This document shows, in pieces, positions 5,898 to 8,152 of a DNA stretch of 8,152 nt (position 1 is the first letter of the stretch; each line of letters starts with the position of its first letter). Both the position numbers and the translations under genes were made by a program. Under the pieces are notes generated by a model that was not told the origin of the DNA, did no database searches, and was given only the letters and a program-made list of their open reading frames with translations. Origin of the DNA: Candidatus Krumholzibacteriia bacterium (GTDB lineage Bacteria; Krumholzibacteriota; Krumholzibacteriia; LZORAL124-64-63); the NCBI GenBank assembly GCA_030643455.1, contig DAOWLV010000118.1:1-8152 (forward strand). Direction: 5' to 3'.

Positions 5898-7919
5898 ATG
5901 TTACGAATTGCCGTCCTGATATGCTTGGTGTGGCCCTGTTTGGCCCAGGCCTTTGTCGAAGCCGACTCCATGGCCGTGGAAGCGACTTTGGCCCGCATGC
6001 CCGCCGCCGAACGGTTGACTTTCCTCCAAGGGGAAGTTCGCAGAACGGGGCGCAATGACCCACGACTTGCCCTGGCCATCGCCCGTCGTTCCCTGGTTGT
6101 TGCCACCGAATTGGGCGATGCTGCCGGACGCAACCTGGCCCTCATGAACATCGGCGTGGCGTCCTACTATCTGGGTGACTACCGCAATGCCCTGCGACGC
6201 TACGAGGAGGCCCTTGTCATCGCCGAAGACCTGGGCGACAAGGCCAAAATCGGGCAGGCGGTGAACAATATCGGCGTTCTCTACTTCGTCTGGGGCGAGC
6301 ACGATCTGGCCCTCGAATACTACCTTCGATCTCTGGCCCTTCGCCTGGAAACGGATGATGCCGGCGGTGCGGCTTCCTGCTACAACAACATCGCCGGTAT
6401 TCACCAAACGGCCGGTCGCTACGACTCTGCCCTGGACCATTATGGGCGTGCGCTGGAGATCTACCGGGAAGTCGGGAACGTAACCTACGAAGCCAGCACC
6501 CTGAACAACATCGGCCTTGTCCGGTACGACCAGGGTTTTTTCGAAGAGGCCATGGTTGATCTTCAACAGGCTCTGACCCTGGAGCGGGCGGACAAGGATC
6601 GGCATGGTGAAGCCCTTTCACTGAACAACATGGGAAGGGTCCGCGCAAAACAGGGACGTTTCGAGGATGCGCGGCGACTATTCAACGAGGCTCTGGAAAT
6701 CCGTCGCGAGATCAACGACCGGCAGGGGGAATCGGTCAGCCTTCAACTACTGGGCACGGCCCTGGTGGAAGGTGGCAATGTTGACGGGGGCATCCTTCTG
6801 CTGGATGAAGCCCTGGCCATCGCCCGGGAACTGGAGGTCCAGGAGCTGATTCGCGACGATCTGCTGGCCTTGGCCGAGGCCTGGGAAAAGGCGGGGCGTC
6901 ACGATCGTGCCCTGGCCCACTTCCGCCTCTACAAGGAGGCCCACGACAGCATCTTCGACGAGGAGAGAGGTCGGCAGATGGCCGCCGCCGAGGCCAAGTT
7001 CGAGGTGGACCTCAAGGATAAGGAGATCGCGGGCCTTCGTCGCGAAGCGGAGTTCGAGGCCTTCCGTCAGCGCATCATGCTTCTGGGAGCCGGGCTTTCG
7101 GCTCTCATCATGGCCCTGCTCTGGAACCGTTACCGATTCCAGAAACGGGCCAACAAGGAGATCCGGGCCAAAAACGAGGCCCTGGGCCAGGCCCACACCG
7201 AGCTGGAAAAGGCCGCGCGCGAGGAACTTGCCCATGTGGCGCGGGTGGCCACCATGGGCGAGTTGACCGCGGCCTTCGCCCACGAGTTGCACCAACCCCT
7301 GGCCGCCATCAAGGCCAATGCCCGGGCGGCGCGCAACCTGCTTCAGAAACCGGCCCCCGACCAGGACGAGGTGGACGAAGCCCTGGTGGACATTCGTGAC
7401 GACGCCGAACGGGCGCGGGAAATCATCCAGCGCCTCAGGGAAATGATGCGCAAGGGCGAGGAGCGCCGGGATGTCCACACTCTCGATGCGGTTGTGAAGA
7501 CGGCCCTCACTTTCGTGGAAGGTGCGGCTCAGGAACAAGGAGTGGAGATCCGGCTGGAACTGACACCCGACCTGCCCCCGGTCCGCTGTGATCACATTCA
7601 GCTGCAACAGGTGCTGATGAACCTGGTGCAGAACGGCCTGGCTGCCATGGAATCGGGCGGTGGTGAGATCGTCATCAGCACCGCGGCTGTTGCCGATGGT
7701 GAAGTAGAGGTCCGCGTTCGTGACGCAGGTCCGGAAATGTCCGAGGAAAACTTCGCCGACATGTTCGACCCCTTCTTCACCACCAAGCCGGGTGGACTGG
7801 GTATGGGACTACCCATATGCCGAACCATCATCGAGGCCCACGATGGGAAATTGTCTGCTTCCCACAATCCTCATGGGGGGTTGACGATGACCTTCCGGCT
7901 GCCTGCCTATGGAGCGTGA
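5898..7919 (+). CDS. TPR-sensor histidine kinase (HPK4/FixL-TodS-like catalytic core)
   Basis: This 673-residue membrane sensor kinase probably phosphorylates the divergent FixJ-type regulator. Residues 1-18 form a signal peptide ending AQA. About seven TPR units of 40 residues follow (about 76-355), with repeated NNIG and ALxxYxxAL patterns, placing the sensor outside the membrane. A helical segment rich in Glu/Arg leads to one transmembrane helix (about 393-411), then a coiled linker. The phospho-acceptor is His462 in AFAHELHQPLAAIKANARAA, the HPK4-type H box. The N box has Asn579 (LMNLVQNGLAAM). The D/G1 box is Asp609-Ala-Gly-Pro-Glu, where the second Gly is replaced by Glu613. The G2 box GLGMGL is at 633-638. 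ATG 5898 follows AAGGTG at 5887-5892. Its TGA is also the outer end of palindromic copy B. Such TPR kinases probably sense protein or peptide partners; the ligand is unknown. Confidence 0.93.
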   Translation: MLRIAVLICLVWPCLAQAFVEADSMAVEATLARMPAAERLTFLQGEVRRTGRNDPRLALAIARRSLVVATELGDAAGRNLALMNIGVASYYLGDYRNALRRYEEALVIAEDLGDKAKIGQAVNNIGVLYFVWGEHDLALEYYLRSLALRLETDDAGGAASCYNNIAGIHQTAGRYDSALDHYGRALEIYREVGNVTYEASTLNNIGLVRYDQGFFEEAMVDLQQALTLERADKDRHGEALSLNNMGRVRAKQGRFEDARRLFNEALEIRREINDRQGESVSLQLLGTALVEGGNVDGGILLLDEALAIARELEVQELIRDDLLALAEAWEKAGRHDRALAHFRLYKEAHDSIFDEERGRQMAAAEAKFEVDLKDKEIAGLRREAEFEAFRQRIMLLGAGLSALIMALLWNRYRFQKRANKEIRAKNEALGQAHTELEKAAREELAHVARVATMGELTAAFAHELHQPLAAIKANARAARNLLQKPAPDQDEVDEALVDIRDDAERAREIIQRLREMMRKGEERRDVHTLDAVVKTALTFVEGAAQEQGVEIRLELTPDLPPVRCDHIQLQQVLMNLVQNGLAAMESGGGEIVISTAAVADGEVEVRVRDAGPEMSEENFADMFDPFFTTKPGGLGMGLPICRTIIEAHDGKLSASHNPHGGLTMTFRLPAYGA

Positions 7920-8029
7920 CCCAGTCTGGGAGACATGTGGGTAGGCCCCGGGATGTCCTCGTCGCGATCCGGACGGATTGCTCCTGCGGATTACCCGGAG
8001 CCTACCCACATGCCTCCCAGACTGGGTCA
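7917..8029. repeat. 113-bp palindromic element, copy B
   Basis: A 36-bp inverted repeat (7917-7952 with 7994-8029) encloses a 41-nt centre (7953-7993) identical to that of copy A. Two pairs are mismatched on the plus strand, A7933/C8013 and C7947/A7999; on a minus-strand RNA both would be G-U wobbles. The outer TGACC and inner AGGCCCCGGG match copy A, while positions 6-26 of the stem differ widely. The first three bases are the kinase stop codon. The symmetry continues outward at lower identity to 7879 and 8067 (28 of 38 further positions match). There is no T-tract. Confidence 0.92.
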
Positions 8030-8152
8030 GAGCCCCAAGACAGGAAGTCGGAAGGTCATCTTCAACCCGCTTCTGAGGGCAGGGGGATTGGGTTTGGCAA
8101 ATGCACCATTAGCTCGGTGGGCGGAAGGGCCTGCATGCAGACGCGGCTTAGG
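8027..8152 (-). pseudogene. Kinase-like C-terminal fragment on the minus strand, running off the window
   Basis: An open frame of 41 codons enters from the right edge and ends in TGA (8029-8027), the mirror image of the kinase stop. Its last residues, GLKMTFRLPVLGL, match the end of the kinase, GLTMTFRLPAYGA, at 9 of 13 places. Further upstream NGAFAKPNP resembles DGKLSASHNP, but spacing differs and the expected GLxICRTIIEAH segment is not recognisable. It could be the tail of a convergent, diverged kinase gene, or a decayed inverted duplicate formed together with the palindrome. Only sequence beyond 8152 can decide. Confidence 0.4.

Noticed and set aside
7917..8029. Palindromes as ordinary Rho-independent terminators
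   Set aside because: No T-run follows on either strand, and a 36-bp stem with a 41-nt conserved loop is far outside the normal form. A termination effect by structure alone remains possible.
3736..8029. CRISPR array
   Set aside because: Only two copies about 4.2 kb apart, with no regular spacers and no cas genes.

Overview
The window is about 8.1 kb of GC-rich bacterial DNA. It looks like a Gram-negative-type bacterium: there is a Sec-type signal peptide on a secreted protein, and a histidine kinase whose tetratricopeptide (TPR) sensor is predicted to be periplasmic. The secreted protein (a jelly-roll-like domain after a short signal peptide, ending in FGDLKAMFR) and the mixture of genes resemble uncultured FCB-group or Krumholzibacteria/Eisenbacteria-like lineages. 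That placement is an impression from protein style, not a measured assignment.

Positions 1-2923 (+) hold the distal part of a 2-oxoacid dehydrogenase cluster. It contains the catalytic end of the E2 acyltransferase (5' end outside the window), the E3 dihydrolipoyl dehydrogenase, and a lipoate-protein ligase-family protein whose start overlaps the E3 stop. Together these would carry out acyl transfer on lipoyl-lysine, reoxidation of the lipoyl group, and lipoylation of E2. The E3 frame is complete and well conserved, but it is cut by a single in-frame TAG at codon 372, upstream of the catalytic His-Glu pair.

Positions 2924-8152 are a signalling region. A NarL/LuxR-type response regulator (+) is followed by a convergent secreted protein gene (-) with a clear intrinsic terminator. 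Next comes a FixJ-type response regulator (-) with an unusual N-terminal extension, then a divergent TPR/histidine kinase gene (+). The secreted-protein gene and the FixJ-type gene share the same promoter layout: a GGAC/GTCC dyad abutting a TTGC -35, with a 17-bp spacer. The second dyad lies between the FixJ-type gene and the kinase gene. The simplest reading is a two-component system that controls its own genes and a secreted product.

The most unusual feature is a pair of 113-bp palindromic elements at 3736-3848 and 7917-8029, placed exactly at the 3' ends of the NarL-type regulator and the kinase. Both have an identical 41-nt centre and a 36-bp stem. The middle of the stem differs between the copies at eleven positions, each matched by a compensating change on the other arm. 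In both copies the inverted symmetry continues, in the same register, into the last codons of the upstream gene. At the right end this makes the minus strand encode a kinase-like C-terminus with its stop codon mirrored. I do not recognise this element as a described family.
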